From Prorocentrum cordatum (lineage: Eukaryota > Sar > Dinophyceae > Prorocentrales > Prorocentraceae), in NCBI GenBank assembly GCA_963575745.1, contig CAUYUJ010015837.1:1665540-1695539 (forward strand): 30,000 bases of DNA, given 5' to 3'. A program made the position numbers and the translations under genes. Positions 19,166 to 29,356 of the stretch are shown here, piece after piece; the first letter of the stretch is position 1; the number at the start of each line of letters is the position of its first letter. Under the pieces are notes generated by a model, which was not told the origin of the DNA, did no database searches, and was given only the letters and a program-made list of their open reading frames with translations.

Positions 19166-19840
19166 ATTGGTGAGGACGTCTCCGGCGAAACGCCCGGCGA
19201 CCTACTGGCACGCTTGGGGGCGGGATAGAGGAGAGCTATCTGGAGGGAAAGGGGATGGAGGACGGAGGAGCAGGAAGACGAGGAGGAGGAGGAGGGGGAG
19301 GAACAAGGGGTTGACAAGGAGGAGGATGGAGGAGGACAGTCCACCTCTCGTCGTCCCTTCCCCCCCACTCCGCGCTCTCATCTCCCCCGTCTCCGCTCCT
19401 CCCCTCCGGGGCCATCCCACCTCCTGATCGAATCAAAAGGGCAGGGCTGCGCCTCCCGGAGCCCCAGATGCCCGCAGCGTCGGGGTCTCGACGAGGGGCA
19501 TGGGGAGAGGAGGAGCCGAGAAGAAGGAGGAGGAGCAGGAGGAGGGAGGCGGAAAAGGAGGCGAATGAGGCCAGGAGGGGTGGAGGAGGAGCATGGAGTA
19601 TGGAGTGTGGATGGCGAGTTGGGCGGCGGAGGGGGGAGGCGAAGGCGAAAGGGTCAGCACCCCGCTGGCATCCCCGGCCGCCGCAGGCGGATACCCGTCG
19701 ACGCCATCACCACGAGGGGACGGGGGGGCGCTTGGCAGCGGGCAGGGAGAGGCGGCAGAAGAGCGGGGCCACCAGGCCTCCGCGCCTCGGCCTGCGCTCC
19801 TGAGCACAGAGCAGGCACATCGAGTAACGCATCGACCTGC
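19166..19840. other. intergenic, GGA-rich
   Basis: GGAGGA-rich patches at 19255-19340 and 19508-19600 yield Glu/Arg- and Ser/Pro-rich frames. No gene recognised. Confidence 0.5.
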
Positions 19841-20006
19841 CATCCTCCTCCACCTCCTCCTCCTCCTCCTCTTCCTCTTCCTTCTTCGTCTTCATCATCG
19901 TCATCATCAGCAGCATCGCATCATCAACATCATCATCATAATCAGCATCGTCAGCTACCGCAGCAACATAATCATCAGCATCCTCATAATCATCAGCAGC
20001 ACTAGC
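19841..20006. repeat. (CCT)n then (CAT/TCA)n microsatellite
   Basis: CCT repeats to about 19880 pass into CAT/CAG-type triplets to 20006, ending about 150 bases before the retrotransposon endonuclease frame. Confidence 0.9.
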
Positions 20007-20156
20007 ATCAAGCGCAACTGGGGCTCAGACCGCAACCCAGCAGCGCGACAGGGCAGCGCTCGTCCGACATTCCTTTTTTCGGACGCAACCCTCTCCCTCG
20101 AGGCGCCCAGCAGTTGAGCGCAGCCGTCTCGAGGGTTCGCGGCGCATGGCTGGAGA

Positions 20157-20984
20157 ATGCGCGTGCTGGGACCTCTTCGACTATTTCTTTACAACCCGCT
20201 GTCGCTGATAGCCGTGGGCAGGTGCCGTGAGGTGGCACACGAGCTCGGAGCTGATGCCGTCTTGCTTCCTGGCACTCGCATTCGAAGCTGGTCAGGCCGA
20301 CAGTATCAGGTTGAGAAGCTGGGCGACGGGTGCTCTGCGATTCATTTTGACTGGGCGGCTTCAGCGTGGACGAATCGGTCTGCAGGTTGCACGATCATAC
20401 TGGGCAGTCAGTTCAGACTCAAAGATGTGGTGGATATCTTCACTCCGCCCAAGTCTATTCAAGGCAGAGCTGGAGCGGTGCGGGTGAAGAGCGGCAAGTT
20501 CGACGTGACCCTGGTCGTCGGATATCCACCTCCCACTGGCGCCACGGGCAAGAAGATTTCGGTGTACGAGGGGGCGGTGAAGGCGACGCACCAGCGGGTC
20601 GACAACATAGCGGAAGGTACGCGGGCCCGCTCTCTCTTAGTGGTGGGCATGGATGTGAACAGCGGCTTTGGTGAACGAAGTGATGGGGTTCCTGCGGCCG
20701 AGGAACATGCTGGAGAATATAACAGAGCGAAGCAGAACATGTCGGGCGACCTCGCGGAGCAGCTGTGCCTCACTCGCAACTTGTGTTCACCTAGTACTTG
20801 GTATTCCGAGGGCGGTCCCACGTCCTTCGGTTCCAAGGGGGCGAGCTCTACGATTGACCACTGGTTCATCCCGGTGGCTGCTACGGGGAACGCCCTTGAT
20901 TGCAAGGTGAGCTACTTTCTAGGAGACGGCTTCAACTCATCCCTGATCGGCGCCCACGTGATCGTTTACCGCTTCTGCTTGTGA
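20157..20984 (+). pseudogene. non-LTR retrotransposon endonuclease segment
   Basis: This encodes an endonuclease/exonuclease/phosphatase (AP-endonuclease-like) domain, which in non-LTR elements nicks the target so that reverse transcription can be primed on genomic DNA. Motifs in order: YNP (Asn at residue 13), VLLPGTR (35-41), YPPPT (123-127), GMDVN (164-168) and STIDHW (231-236). The usual glutamate after Leu-Gln in the second motif is replaced (LLPGTR). The usual SDH near the end reads GAH (265-267), with the histidine kept and the aspartate absent. These substitutions may be decay or a family trait. The first ATG at 20157 is only the start of the open frame; the true element start is unknown. 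The frame ends in a TGA at 20982, and coding-like sequence continues in another frame. It is the first of four consecutive segments of one element. Confidence 0.75.
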
Positions 20985-21605
20985 TCGATTACATTTTGGA
21001 AATGCAAGATGGAATCACTGATTCAAAAACAAAGCTCACGACCTGGGACCTTCAGAAGCTATCGGAAGCACTTCAAACGGGAAAGGGTCGCGATCTATTC
21101 TTACTGCAGTTGGAGGAACTATTTACCCAGCATGAGAATGAGTTCATATCTCTCAGAGAAGATCGGCGAGTTGATGAGCACTGGAGCCTGGCGATGCAAC
21201 TGACGCAGGAAGCTGGTCAGGCACACTTCCGAAAGTACCCGCCAGAACGACACAGTACCGCAGAGGCACGTTTGCAAGTTGAGAGGCGACGGCTAGTGGC
21301 GCTTCGCGCGGAGGAACGAGCACGAGTGGCTGGAATGGGCTCTCGCGGGTCCGACTCAACTGGTGACGACGAGCAGGTGGAACACATCAAGAGGCTCACC
21401 AAGCAGCTCAGACAATGGGCGCGCAGGCGACGGGCTGAACGACGCACGTCACTTGAGACGGACCTGGCGGAGGCTGAGAAGTTGGGGCGCACTTATGAGA
21501 TGCATCGGATAGCACATTTGTTGGCAGAACGAGCCCAGGTACCAAGCGACGGCAGTATCTTACGACGCCCGAGCCACGACCGTCGGCTACGGCGGTCGAG
21601 GCACA
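20985..21605 (+). pseudogene. retrotransposon linker between endonuclease and reverse transcriptase
   Basis: This segment continues in a frame shifted relative to the endonuclease, with open sequence to 21730. It is charged and probably largely alpha-helical (for example LQVERRRLVALRAEERARVA and QVEHIKRLTKQLRQWARRRR), as expected for the region between endonuclease and RT in this kind of element. I see no catalytic motif. The frame changes again near 21600, where a third frame (from 21607) carries ELAERDLRRTIWAMRKSGKR. Confidence 0.6.
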
Positions 21606-23050
21606 CATGGCGAAGCCGAGCGCGGAGGGAGGCATGTCAGCAGCACGCGTTGATCGAGCTGAGCTTCTCGCCCGCCGTGGTGCCACAGCCGCTTGTCTCA
21701 TGGAAAGGAGTGCTTACCTTGAAGAACTAGCTGAACGCGATCTTCGTCGTACGATCTGGGCTATGCGAAAGAGTGGGAAGCGCAGAGGATCGGTGCAGTG
21801 GAGCATTCCCGTCGAGCTTTTACTTTGCTGTATTGAACCTGGACATTGCACTACAGTGAGGAGACCACCACGTGGTCTGGGACAACCACCGATCGAGGAG
21901 GTAGCGCAGTCTTGTCGCAGCTGCCGCTCGGAGGCGCAGGAGGTCTTACTTCATGTGCGTCGAGCTGAACGCGCACCTGCAGCTGCGCACTGGTCGTTTG
22001 GCTTCGCCCTGGACAAACATAACGGACTCAGAGGTCTGGACGGCAAGCGGCTCATTCACCTGGTTTGCACCTTTCTGGAAGTTTTTCTTCGGCGGTCTCC
22101 TTCGGAAGCCGAGCTGCCGCGAGTGCGAGTAGAACTTCGATCCGACTTGTCACGGCTACTTGGCGCACCGCAGGCGAGAGGACGCGATGATGGTCACTCG
22201 TTGTGTGGGATATGCTCTCAGACAGAAAGGCCTTCGCAGCGTCTCGGAATTGCTGGATATGTCGAACGCTTTCGCTTGCGCGCCACTCGAGTGGCTGGAT
22301 GAGGCAGTTGAGGAGCTGGCGGAGCCGGTGGACTGGGCCTTGCTGCACGACAGGATTCATCATCACATCGCGGAGGTCGAGGCGCGTGGCGAGGCGTTGC
22401 ATTTCGCCCTCGGACGCGGAGGTCTCATGGGGACCTGTGAGGCGCCCAAGGAGTTCGCCGTGGCATTTCGAAGACCCGTACAACAATGGCGCGCTGGGTG
22501 TGCTGCTCAGGACGACCTCCTTCTATTCAAGACACCTATACTGGAGCTACCTGTCCCATGTGCCGTGGTGCAGTTCGCTGACGATTTGAAGAAACGCCAC
22601 GTCATCCTGTCTGGTTTGGCTACCGACGCACACGCAATCGTCGAGGAAAGCCAGACGCTGCTAACCACGGAGCTCGAGAAGGGGGGCTTCAAACAAAACA
22701 TGAAGAAGCGCGAGATGGTCTCTAAGCTCAAACCTTCTGAAAATTTGAAGTTCAAAGCACTACTCAAGCCTGGGTCTGGAAAGATACTACCACATGCACG
22801 GCATCTTGGTGGAATATACGTGTGGAACGACAACGCCAGTGTCGAGGTCGGCTACCGCATTGACGCTTTTTTTAAAAAAAAAGGATGGGCTGACATGGGC
22901 AGGTTTTGGTTCGCCAAGAGTCCTCGCAAATTACGACGACAGCTCTTTCTGGGCAAGGTAGTGGGGGCTGCTCTCTCTGGCATGTGCAGCTACGTACTCA
23001 GCGAGTCGGAACTTCATCGTCTGGATGTTCAGATTTGCAAGAAAGAGCGA
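21606..23050 (+). pseudogene. non-LTR reverse transcriptase, broken
   Basis: RNA-directed DNA polymerase of the element. The N-terminal part (21607 to about 22078) contains WSFGFALDKHNGLRGLDGKR. The frame then shifts next to a T5 run at 22082-22086, and an in-frame TAG lies at 22130-22132. From 22133 the palm follows: motif A LLDMSNAF (aspartate codon at 22256), motif B region GRGGLMGT (22412-22435), motif C FADD (22574-22585), and HLGGIYVW downstream. The two motif C aspartates and the motif A aspartate are intact. The poly(T)/poly(A) stretch at 22867-22881 lies in frame. Near 23040 the frame shifts once more. The element is probably dead as it stands, unless the breaks at homopolymers are assembly errors. 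Confidence 0.85.
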
Positions 23051-23745
23051 TGGAAGGTGGATCGCAGGTGGTGCACGACACACACGCCAAAGTTCTCACG
23101 AACAAGCAACTCATGAAGCGTTGGGGAGCTGTGCCCTCGAAGGCGGCTCTGGCAATGCAAAGGGTGCGCTGGCTACAAGATATGGTGCGGCATCCTCTGG
23201 CTCATCAACGGGTTATTGCAGCTCTCTGGGGGCACCTGGAGGACGAGCCCTCGCCGATCGACATCGAAGGGAAGCTGACGGTGAGCACCAGCCCGTTCGC
23301 CAGGCAGTTCACCCGCGACCTCATGCTGTTGGAGGGCACCAGCGGCACGGAGGATTTCTTTGAAGAATGGGCGCTGGTCGGCAGGGCTTGGCAAGAGTTA
23401 TGGAGATGCGAGGAGGTGAACAAAACTTTTTTTGAAAGTTGATGCGAAGCTGCTGGAGGTGTCACTCATGAGGGAAGATCAGACATGGGAAAAGCTTGCA
23501 CCCAGAGCCAAGGAGACGGAGGAGCCTGAGGGGGATTTCGTGTGCGACCTGGCCGACTCGCAGGGCGCCGTTTGCGGCCTGTGTTTTGATTCCTTGAAGA
23601 AGTTGGTCGCGCACATGACGAAGGCCCATGGCGGGTCTCACGGCGTTATGTGCCCGCTTAGATGCTGCGTGATTGCGAATCAGTGCCTGAACTGTGGCAG
23701 TCTGTTTGCTTCAAAATATAGCGCAAAACAGCACGTTCAAGCGTC
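23051..23745 (+). pseudogene. retrotransposon C-terminal region with zinc fingers
   Basis: From about 23050 a new frame encodes a basic segment (KQLMKRWGAVPSKAALAMQR) resembling post-RT C-terminal regions, ending at 23442. A shift beside a T7 run (23427-23433) moves to the frame that carries two Cys/His fingers: C-x2-C-x9-H-x4-H (about 23573-23629), then C-x2-C-x12-H (about 23684-23734), whose last ligand is lost to another frame change near 23745. Such fingers occur at the C termini of non-LTR elements and may bind nucleic acid. No poly(A) tail or 3' end is identifiable before the next coding-like block. Confidence 0.65.
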
Positions 23746-23868
23746 TTGGAGTCTTGGGAGATGTCGGCCTCGATGGGGGGCACCAAGCATGGGAGTTACA
23801 GGTCCCCTCTGAGATCAGCTGTAAAATGCGTGGGCTCGGGTTTGACAAATTACCTGAGTACTACACAC

Positions 23869-24690
23869 ACGCTCGAGAAGAACACTTGCCTCGCCCCGCT
23901 CCGCGCCTTGTGGAGCGCCATCGTCTTCGCCACGCCCGCGCTGCTGGCGGCCGCGGACGACAAGAAGGATGGAGGCCAAGAGCCACGCCGCGTCAAGTCA
24001 CGCACGGAAGGAGGCAGCACGGACAAGAAGCTCAAAGGCGTCAGCGATCAAGGGCTACGTCGGTTCCTGCTCGCGATGGCCAAGCAGCTCCTGAAGGTGG
24101 CGCAGGGGGGGCGAGAACTCGGAGGATGCCTATTCGACACTTTTCTGTGCCCTGTGGACGGGGCGGGGGCGCTGAAGATGGCGGAGCAGACCCACAACTA
24201 CGCGGAGGCGGTGAAGCGCGACGGGAAGGGTCACCTGCACGGAGCCCCCTACATCTGGGCGTGCGCGGGCCTGCTGGCGGGACTTCGAGAGCGAGGAGAC
24301 GCAGTGGGCACCCAGAACGCGAATGAGATCGTGGACATGATGGAGTGGCTCGACGCGCACGGCGTAGAGGACAAGATGGTGATGATACGGATGTGCCGTC
24401 TGGACAAGACGTACGATAAGGACAAGAAGCGGGTCACCTTTGTGCTGCGAGACGAGCGTTGGCGCCAGACGGCGATTGCGCGCTGCGTTCAGGCGGGGAT
24501 GGAGCGCAAGCAGGGGAAGGCCCCGGCGTCGTTCATGGAGAGGGAGCTCCAGGAGTACATCGTGCAGCTGGTCGGTTGAGTGCCCGACAAGCTAGAGTAC
24601 CAGACGCTGACGGGCCTGCACGTGGGCCTGATGTACCTGATGGTGAACGTGAGCCTGCGGCCGCTGCAGGCGACCTTGCTGCTTTGCCTG
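23869..24690 (+). pseudogene. unknown coding region with an in-frame TGA
   Basis: The frame is open from 23746 to the TGA at 24577-24579. From about 23870 it shows strong coding-like composition, with G or C in most third codon positions (GTGGCGCAGGGG, GCGGAGGCGGTGAAGCGC). The translation is mixed alpha-helical and not repetitive, for example GCLFDTFLCPVDGAG, APYIWACAGLLAGLRERGD, MCRLDKTYDKDKKRVTFVLR and SFMERELQEYIVQLVG. After the TGA the same frame continues with similar codon use (VPDKLEYQTLTGLHVGLMYL) until about 24690. I recognise no domain and no certain start. It may be a retroelement-encoded gag- or ORF1-like protein or a host gene. Its third-position GC exceeds that of the RT segment just upstream, so the two may have different histories. 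Confidence 0.55.
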
Positions 24691-25217
24691 TCGGCAGCCC
24701 CGCCGTTGCGCAGAGTGTTTCGTCTGAGATTTGTTCGTTCCCCTCTCCTCCCCCGACCTCGTCCTCGATCCTCGCCTCGCCCTCCTCTTCCTCGAATGCG
24801 TTGGGACCCCAGGGGGGTTCAGTGCTCACCGCGACAGTTGCGGAGGCCCCCAGGGAACCAGCGACTCCCGAGGCTCTTTTGATTTCTCTTGGGATCAAGC
24901 GGGGCAGCTCTCGCTGGAACACTTTAATGGGTAGTGAAAGGTTGCGCTCGATGTTGAAACGCACGAGGCACTAAATTCGTTTCCTCCAGTCGGCCGTGCC
25001 TCTCGAGTCGGTCGGCGGGGCCAACCGTGGGCCATTCTCGGCCTTTGGTGCGGCCCCCTCGCCCTGCGTTCTTCGCTGGTCGTCTCGGTCCAAAGCACCG
25101 CACGCCGCTTCTCATTGATGTCATTGTATTTCAGAGTGATGAATCTGGATTCCCCGCAGAAGCTTCGCAGGAGCAGCCTCACAAAGATAAGACACACATA
25201 GGGTCCCAAGGCGCAGA
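24691..25217. other. intergenic, possible 3' extension of the preceding coding region
   Basis: In a frame shifted relative to the preceding block, sequence is open to 24974 (ending SLGIKRGSSRWNTLMGSERL then a short tail). That might be coding. From 24975 to 25217 nothing is recognised. TAGGGTCCCAAGGC at 25199-25212 recurs at 26940-26953 in the ORF1-like block. Confidence 0.3.
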
Positions 25218-25490
25218 ATGAAAAAAAACACTAGCATCATCATCAGCAGCATCAGCATCATCAGCATCATCATCTGCATCCTCATCATCAGCAGCAGCAT
25301 TATCATCAGCATCACCATCATCATCATCATCAGCATCATCATCATCATCCATATCATCAGCATCCGCATCAGCATCAGCACTAGCATCATCACCACCATC
25401 CTCATCATCAGCATCAGCATTATCAGCATAATCTGCACCACCATCACCATCACCAGCATCAGCAACAACAAGACATCAGCATCAGCTTCG
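25218..25490. repeat. (CAT/TCA)n microsatellite
   Basis: A degenerate ATC/CAT trinucleotide tract follows an A8 run. The minus-strand methionine/leucine-rich frame and the plus-strand Ile/Ser-rich frame are by-products of the repeat. Confidence 0.95.
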
Positions 25491-25603
25491 TCCTCATGGC
25501 GCTGGAGAAGGAGAGAAGTGAGGCAGGCCAGCAAGAAGCAGCAGAGAGAGGCAGTCCATGCGTCCTTCTGCCTACTTCCGGACAGCGTTGTTGGAAATAG
25601 TTA

Positions 25604-25706
25604 GTCCTCCTCCTCCGCTTCCTCCTTCTTCTCCTTCTGCTCCACTCCTCGTCCTCCTCCTCCACCTCCTCCTCCTCCTCCTCTTCCTCATCGTCGTCAT
25701 CATCAG
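25604..25706. repeat. (CCT)n and (CAT)n microsatellite
   Basis: CCT-rich sequence passes into a short CATCGTCGTCATCATCAGC tail, repeating the CCT-then-CAT order seen at 10609 and 19841. Confidence 0.9.
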
Positions 25707-26189
25707 CAACATCAGCTGTTCTGGCGCAGGAAGCTTGCACGTTCCCTGCGACTGTTGGCTATAACTTCAGAGGGGCGCTGCGCCAACGGGCCTGTGGCTC
25801 GACGTTGATTTCGTGAGCTCCTGACGGAGCAAGTATTGTCAGCCCCTTCATGGTGCCAGCCCCCAGCCATGGCGATCTGCAGCAGAGGCCGTGGCGGCAT
25901 GGGGGCGACACGAACGGCGGCAAGGGAGGCGGCCGCCATCCAAAAAAACAGCAGCAGCAGAGTTACTCACAGTCCTTCGGCTTCAAATGCTCTGCACGCG
26001 GATGCTGCGAGAACGACGTGTCCTCCAGATTCTGCTAGCATTGCGGCCCCCAGCTGCCTAAGATCCCTCACGGTCAACCGCCTGGCGCGGCTGGCGTTTA
26101 GGCTTCTGGCGGTCCTCCTGGTATAGTCGATCGTCGCGCAGGCCCTGGACAGGCTCAGCTCGCACGTTCCTCGTCCGGAGCGCCTGCTG
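25707..26189. other. intergenic
   Basis: No gene recognised. A small (CAG)n lies near 25952-25961. Confidence 0.35.
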
Positions 26190-27200
26190 ATGGTGGTAAA
26201 GGGAGGCCGTCGGGTATCCTTCGGATGCGCGCAGTTCGTTGACCACGATTTCGGCGAAGGAGTTGGCGGTGGCGAAGGAGGAGGACGTCCTTATGCTGTA
26301 GCACCGCTCCCTGTCGGCGCTCAGCCCCAGCTTCCTCTCGAGGAAATTCGTCGGTTGGCGGCGCTCACGCACGAGGCGGGCGACGCGGGCGGCGCCGCGC
26401 GCTACAAGCAGCTGGCGGAGCAGATCGAGGCATCCAAGCACCCTACCGTCGCGCCCATCCGTCAAAGGATCCAGCAGTCCAACGCCGCAGTTACCCGCTT
26501 CGAGAAAAAGATTGTGAACGAGATAGACAAACCCGAGCAGCGGCAGGCCGAGTTTGTCGCCCAGATGTCCTACATCGGCACGCCCACCGCTGAACTGCAG
26601 GAAGCCGCCAAGAAGTGCCAGGCCGACGTGGATGAGCTCTAGGCTTCCCGGCGAAAAGGTGACGAGGGGGCGGCAGCAGCTGTTTCTACACCGACCTCCC
26701 TCAATCTCTCAGCATCTGTTGACGGCTCCGCCTCCCTCGGCCATTTCATCGATTTGGACGAGTTGGTGGCAGACGTATCTTTGGTCGACGATACTGACGA
26801 CACGGATCATAAGGAGATTGATCTGAGGAAGGAGCAGTTGGGTTTAGCGGTTTGGCAGCTCAAAATATTGCAAAGGGGTTGTTGGGCCTTTTGGTCATAC
26901 AGGCTAAGGCCTCCAACGGTCAGCACATCATGCACATGTAGGGTCCCAAGGCTAAGAAGAGGAGGACGGACCGGTGCGATAACCCCTCGGCAACATCAGC
27001 GTCGGGAGGTGGAGGCGAAGGTTCGGCTCCAGCGGCTTCACCTGATGCAGCTGAAGAGCGCGTCGCGCCTACTTGCAGCGAGCTAGATGCAGCCGCTGCC
27101 GCGCCAGCCGCGCCGCCAGCGGAGGTGCGAGATGCGCGGGCGAGAGCGGCAGAGCTGCTGCCCGAGTTCGCCAGCCCCGCCCCCCACCCACCCCCCGCTG
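26190..27200 (+). pseudogene. decayed retrotransposon ORF1-like coiled-coil protein
   Basis: From about 26320 the translation is a helical, charged segment (EEIRRLAALTHEAGDAGG, ARYKQLAEQIEASKH, AAVTRFEKKIVNEIDKPEQR, AELQEAAKKCQADVDEL) consistent with a coiled coil. A TAG at 26640-26642 interrupts it, but the same frame stays open with an acidic stretch (DLDELVADVSLVDDTDDTD). Near 26880 the reading frame changes, and a further in-frame TAG at 26939 precedes GPKAKKRRTD, a basic nuclear-localisation-like patch, and an Ala/Pro-rich tail. Coiled coil plus basic patch is what an RNA-binding, chaperone-like ORF1 of a non-LTR element would show. Assignment is by character, not by a recognised domain. 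It lies downstream of the endonuclease/RT element, so it probably belongs to a separate copy. Confidence 0.5.
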
Positions 27201-27510
27201 GGACAGCGGGGAGGGGCTTCAGCATGGTGCCAGCACCACGCATATCCACGCATGGCAGACGCAGTGTTTTCTTGCTGCCAGTGCCCCGGTCTCCTGGTCG
27301 GGTCATGCACGAGCTGAGCAGCAGGTTTTTTCCACATGAGGCATGCCAGTCCGTCGCTGGAAGCTCGAGGCGCCCAGGGCCATCCCCCCGCCCGCTCGTG
27401 CCCGCCCATCTCGGCGAGGCCAAGCACCCGCGTCTTCTGCCTCCCGTTGTTTCGCCAGCCCGCTTGAACACCCCTGCCAGCCAGCCCAGTGCCGCGGATA
27501 AGCTGATTGC
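27201..27510. other. intergenic
   Basis: Open frames continue on both strands, but I see no motif. Confidence 0.3.
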
Positions 27511-27549
27511 CTCCTCCTCCTCCTCCTCCTCCTCCTCCTCCTCCTCCCC
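27511..27549. repeat. (TCC)n microsatellite
   Basis: A pure TCC/CCT run of about 13 units, giving polyserine or polyproline on plus and polyglycine or polyarginine on minus. Confidence 0.95.
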
Positions 27550-27701
27550 CTTCCTTCTCTCCCTCTCGAGAGAGGATCAACGTTGCTACCACATGGAGCC
27601 AGATCAAGTCTTGCTGCTCTCGCACTCCACTCGGGCGCCGGCGGCGCTCGCGCGGGAGCATCGGCTGGATCCCCTGGAGCTCTGCAGTGATCAGGAGTGG
27701 G

Positions 27702-27858
27702 AGAAAAACACACAGAAACAATGCATCGCCGATTCCCCCGAAAATATGGGAAATTATGGGAAGTGGGGGGAAGACGAAAACCCCAAAAATATTGGAAATC
27801 ACGAGGAATGTTTTCATGTGTGTATTTATTTGTGTGTCCCGGGGCCCCTTCAAATGAG
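27702..27858. repeat. dispersed repeat shared with 13.1-13.5 kb, continuous copy
   Basis: The block runs from GAAAAACACACAGAAACA through ATCGCCGATTCCCCCGAAAA, ATGGGAAGTGGGGGGAAGAC and TTTGTGTGTCCC to GGGGCCCCTTCAAA. It matches the two halves found at 13131-13212 and about 13472-13492. Confidence 0.65.
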
Positions 27859-28940
27859 GCCTCACAGATGTGTTTCCCCCATGGGCGGAAGAGCGCGTTC
27901 CTGAAAGCTGAGGCGGGCCCTGGAGGGGGCCCTTCTGGAGGCGTCGCTGGCCGAGTTCGGAATTTCTTGGGGCGCAGGCCGCCTGACGTTGGAAGCCACC
28001 TGCGCCCTTGGGGGGGCTATCTGCGGTACTGCGGAGGCTCCTGGAGGGTTACCTACCTTGATGGTCAGCGCGCACTTTGGTGATGGTGGGGGGCTGTCTT
28101 AGAGGGGTTGATCCATCCTGGCGGCAACGGGAGCGCCGCCCCCGGCTTCGGGAGCTCTTGGGTGATTGGCGCTGACTTCAAAACGTCGCCTCCTGTCCTG
28201 CAGAGCAGTTGTTCTTTCTAGCGTGTCGCCCGCAGGGGTCGCGCCAGTTCACGACGCTAGCCAGGCGAGCGGCAAGTCCAGTAAGTACGATTTGCATGTT
28301 TGCCAGCCGGGGCGGGAAGGCGTGCGGAATCGGCGCGCGTTCAAGCCACTCCGTATAGATTCGTCAGCACACGTTTTCTCTTCTGAGAACCCTGGTGCCT
28401 CGAGAGCCCTCTCCTTCATGAAGACCCCTCATTATCTCCATCGAGCAGCCCGCGGGCCCCGAGCAGATCAGACACGCGTGCCGCAGTTATTCCCCCAACG
28501 TGTGAATGTCGGCGGACGGCTCCCACACGCGTCGCAGTGCCAGTGTATCGGACGGCTGCCTGCAGGCCTCCCACACCTTGTTTCAGGTGCGCGAAGCCAC
28601 GGGCCCCCTTCCCCATCGCACCCAGGCTTTCTAGATTCGGGGCTGGACAGAACCCCCAATAGTGACACGTCGATTAGTGAATTGTCCGTTTTCGGTTCTC
28701 GAGAGGGCGCCGTGGCCGTCAGTTTCCAGGCTTTCGCCCGCCAGATTTGGGCCCGAGGTCGTTTTCACTAAACCACGTTTTGCTAAAGGGGGTTCTGTCC
28801 ATCCCCGATAGATGAAGATCCTAGCCCAGCCCCAAGGGGGCTTTAGGGCCATCGGCCACTGCAGCTCGGGGCACCGTCTGCGGGGTCGCCCGCGTCGCCA
28901 GCAGGCGACGCGTTTGGGGGCCAGACAATCGTAGGGCATA
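27859..28940. other. intergenic
   Basis: No convincing gene. A short imperfect inverted pair (CTAGCGTGTCG at 28219-28229 and CGACGCTAG at 28252-28260) resembles the arms of the element at 6471-6657. A 201-codon plus-strand frame (28166-28771) has no motif. On the minus strand around 28500-28570 a Cys/His-containing stretch (HWHCDACG) is too short to call. Confidence 0.35.
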
Positions 28941-29003
28941 TCTCGCGGACGGGCGCGAGGCCCGACAGAAAAAAAAAAAACAAAAAAAAAAAAAATCTCG
29001 CGG
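28941..29003 (+). mobile_element. very short poly(A)-tailed insertion with flanking direct repeats
   Basis: TCTCGCGG at 28941-28948 is repeated exactly at 28996-29003, extended to ATCTCGCGG if the adjoining A is counted. Between them lie 20 bases (ACGGGCGCGAGGCCCGACAG), then A12, C and A14. A target-site-like duplication around a 3' poly(A) tract is the signature of target-primed reverse transcription, here with an extremely 5'-truncated body. Chance repetition of an 8-mer beside a poly(A) run is the alternative. Confidence 0.55.
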
Positions 29004-29356
29004 TGCGTTCTTTCAACGGGGTTCTGACGTGGTTTGGGGGCAACCGGTCAGGAGCGAGTCTGGGATCAAGAAGGTTTTCTGTGCGGCTTCTCTCCTCTGG
29101 GGTGCTCGGAGTTTCCATGAGCTCATGCAGTTGCCTCTCTTGGAGCAGAGGGCCTGCGACGTCAGTCTTCCTGCCCAAATCTTGGAGGGCTTGCCTCTGT
29201 GCACACCGTGGCTCCTGATTCCTCGCGATGTCCCATGTGTGTTTGTGGGTCCGTACTATGCGGTCAATGGTGTAGTGGCCGACTTCTCGATGACCGTGAA
29301 TTCGTGAGGATTTGCGTCGTGCCAGTGGTAGGTTCGCTGCTGCTCCCCAAGTCTAG
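29004..29356. other. intergenic, possible upstream part of an RT fragment
   Basis: A 92-codon plus-strand frame (29029-29307) has mixed composition but no motif. It might be the preceding, frame-shifted part of the RT fragment that follows. Confidence 0.25.

Noticed and set aside
27073-27904. Overlapping ORFs of about 260 codons on both strands
   Set aside because: They run through a TCC microsatellite and a dispersed repeat. Only the part before about 27200 has protein-like content.
28468-28668. Minus-strand zinc-finger-like peptide (HWHCDACG)
   Set aside because: Only one Cys/His cluster in a short frame with no continuing domain; likely chance.
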